Assembly (NCBI GenBank): GCA_041685075.1
Contig: JAWLGN010000109.1
Coordinates: 1 to 16,519 of the forward strand
Direction of reading: 5' to 3'
From: JAMCRM01 sp041685075
GTDB taxonomy: Bacteria; Acidobacteriota; Terriglobia; Bryobacterales; Bryobacteraceae
DNA length: 16,519 nt
The notes beneath the pieces are model-generated. The model was not told the DNA's origin. It saw only the letters and a list, made by a program, of their open reading frames with translations, and did no database searches. Numbering within the stretch: position 1 is the first letter of the stretch; the number at the start of each line of letters is the position of its first letter. Below are positions 14,934 to 16,519 of the stretch, in pieces. The translations under genes were made by a program, and so were the position numbers.

Positions 14934-16481
14934 ATGACGGGACGCAGAGAATTTCTACAGCGCGGCTCCGCAGCGGCGGTCATTTCCGCGCTCCGGGGCG
15001 CGCAGGCCGCGGAAGCCGGCCCGCAGGCGGTGGTGATCGATCCGGCGCCGCTGTTTGAGATCTCGCCCTACCTCTACATGCAGTTCATGGAGCCGCTCGG
15101 CACTAGCGACGGCTCGGTCGAAGCCGCCTGGGATTACCGCAGCGACGACTGGCTGAAGAGCTTCGTTGCAGTCGCCACGGATCTGGCGCCCGACGTGATC
15201 CGCTGGGGCGGTATCTTCTCCTCCTATTACAAGTGGCGCGAGGGCGTCGGACCGGTGCAGTCGCGCCCGTGGATGTACAACTACCTGTGGGGCGGCAAGG
15301 AGACGAACCGCGTGGGGACACACGAGTTTGTGGACCTGTGCCGTCGCACGGGAGCGGAGCCGCTCTACTGCGTCAACTTCCTCGCCGACGGCCGGCCGGC
15401 TTACACCAAGACATGGGATGGCCAGAACCGCGCGGGCGATGCCAGGGAAGCCGCCGACTGGGTGGCCTACGCCAACGATCCGGATAACCGCGAACGCAGG
15501 CGCCATGGTGTGCCCCAGCCCTATAACATCAAGCTCTGGCAGGTTGGCAACGAGACCTCCTACAGCCGGACCGGATTCACGAAAGAACAGGCGATCGTCC
15601 ACACCATCGAATTCGCGAAAGCCATGCGGGAGCGCGACCCGTCGATCCAGCTCATCGGCTGGGGCGATTGGGGCACCGGACCCGAAGGGCGGCGCGAATT
15701 ATGGGCCCACGACATGGCCAGGCGGGCCGGGGACCAGCTCGATTTAATCGCCTTTCACATGGGAGGACAGGGACCGTCGCCCGATTCCGTGATGCGGGGT
15801 TACCGTTACCGGAAGCATCCCGAGAAGGCTTGGCAAGAGCTGCTGGAGATCCGCCCCCGAATGGAGGCGAGGATCCGGGAGGTGAGGGATGCCATCCGGT
15901 CCGTCACCCCCAAACTGAAGATCGCGATCACCGAAGGGCACATGGGGCTGCACCGCTCTTCCCTGCTCAGCAGCGAGTGGCTGGTGGGCGTCTACCAGGC
16001 ACGCACGTTCAACACCTACCAGCGCAACGGCGACATCATAGCCATCGCCACGAACGCCGATTTCGAGGGGACCCGCTGGTCGAGCAACGCGGTCATGTTG
16101 TCCGGGCGGCAGTGCTACATGCGGCCCGTAGCTTCCGTCATGCGGTTGTTCAAGCGCGTGAACGGCAGACAGGCGGTAGGGGTGAAGTCCTGCCCGCCGG
16201 ACCTCGATATTGCAGCCAGCCGGACCGGCAACAAGCTGTACCTCCACGTGGCGAACACGAACTACCATAAGGCGGTGGAAGCTTCGTTTTCCGTCCCGGG
16301 CATGGCGGTCACGGGCGGCACGGTCCACGAAATCGCTCCCGAGGACCCTCTGGAGATCGTGTACGAGGGTGAGCCGGATGTGTTTGCGCCCAAGCAGAAG
16401 GCGCTGGCGGCGGCGCCGGTGGCCAGGTGGTCGTTTCCGGCGCGTTCGGTCAGCGCGGTGGAGCTCGACTTGAGGGCGTAG
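14934..16481 (+). CDS. Tat-exported GH51-like glycoside hydrolase (alpha-L-arabinofuranosidase family)
   Basis: This 515-aa protein starts with a twin-arginine signal, GRREFLQRGSAAAV (3-16), and a likely cleavage after AQA (about 25), so it is exported folded to the periplasm or beyond. The body resembles GH51, clan GH-A. IRWGGIFSSYYKWREGVGP (89-107) corresponds to the RYPGG...W.DGVGP region, THEFVDLCRRTGAEPLYCVN (129-148) to the following helix and strand, and KLWQVGNET (200-208) carries the acid/base Glu207. IAITEG (330-335) gives the probable nucleophile Glu334. The C-terminal 100 residues form the beta-sandwich usual after the barrel. Some loops differ: RWGG lacks the proline, and FHMGG (274-278) replaces the usual H-x-Y. 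Arabinose-side-chain removal from plant polysaccharide is likely but not proven. It follows the ClC gene by 20 nt. Confidence 0.82.
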   Translation: MTGRREFLQRGSAAAVISALRGAQAAEAGPQAVVIDPAPLFEISPYLYMQFMEPLGTSDGSVEAAWDYRSDDWLKSFVAVATDLAPDVIRWGGIFSSYYKWREGVGPVQSRPWMYNYLWGGKETNRVGTHEFVDLCRRTGAEPLYCVNFLADGRPAYTKTWDGQNRAGDAREAADWVAYANDPDNRERRRHGVPQPYNIKLWQVGNETSYSRTGFTKEQAIVHTIEFAKAMRERDPSIQLIGWGDWGTGPEGRRELWAHDMARRAGDQLDLIAFHMGGQGPSPDSVMRGYRYRKHPEKAWQELLEIRPRMEARIREVRDAIRSVTPKLKIAITEGHMGLHRSSLLSSEWLVGVYQARTFNTYQRNGDIIAIATNADFEGTRWSSNAVMLSGRQCYMRPVASVMRLFKRVNGRQAVGVKSCPPDLDIAASRTGNKLYLHVANTNYHKAVEASFSVPGMAVTGGTVHEIAPEDPLEIVYEGEPDVFAPKQKALAAAPVARWSFPARSVSAVELDLRA

Positions 16482-16485
16482 CGGC

Positions 16486-16519
16486 ATGGTTGCGTTCACC
16501 TGCAATGTCTGCGGCGCCT
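16486..16519 (+). CDS. Start of an unidentified protein with a CxxC motif, cut by the window edge
   Basis: Only 11 codons are present: MVAFTCNVCGA. The Cys6-x-x-Cys9 pair looks like half of a zinc ribbon, as found at the start of some methyltransferases and small zinc-binding proteins. GAGGG (16472-16476) lies 9 nt before the ATG, and the gene begins 4 nt after the hydrolase stop, so it continues the same transcript. Nothing further can be said of its function. Confidence 0.6.
   Translation, partial: MVAFTCNVCGA

Overview
The window is GC-rich, densely coded bacterial chromosome with no mobile elements, RNA genes, CRISPR arrays or gene-free stretches over 300 bases. The codon use, the split two-subunit glycine dehydrogenase, and a ClC protein with a GPEDP-type selectivity loop suggest an Acidobacteriota member, perhaps of the Solibacter/Bryobacterales group. 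That placement is inference from protein texture, not a database match.

The left part (1-5175) is a minus-strand run read right to left: a class I/II PLP aminotransferase, a full-length cobalamin-dependent methionine synthase (metH) and a cupin that runs off the left edge. The gaps are only 22 and 9 nt, so one transcript is likely. A 70-nt divergent promoter region (5176-5245) separates this run from a plus-strand SAM-dependent methyltransferase, whose GTG start lies 7 nt after a perfect TATAAT.

From 6092 to the right edge every gene is on the plus strand, with junctions between -34 and +20 nt. First comes a complete set of glycine-cleavage genes (gcvT, gcvH, gcvPA, gcvPB); the L-protein is not here. 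Then follow an ArnT/PMT-like membrane glycosyltransferase, a membrane-anchored TPR protein, a ClC-family chloride transporter with degenerate C-terminal CBS-like domains, a Tat-exported GH51-like glycoside hydrolase, and the first 11 codons of a CxxC protein.

The two halves meet in one-carbon metabolism: glycine cleavage makes 5,10-methylene-THF, which after reduction (reductase not in the window) gives the methyl donor that MetH uses to make methionine. The genes after gcvPB have no evident metabolic link to glycine cleavage; their tight packing suggests shared transcription with envelope and transport functions. The most noteworthy oddities are altered active-site motifs in the aminotransferase, the ClC protein and the GH51-like enzyme, a probable leaderless methyltransferase message, and a switch in third-base preference from C in the gcv genes to G in the downstream genes. 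I saw no clear new multi-gene system.
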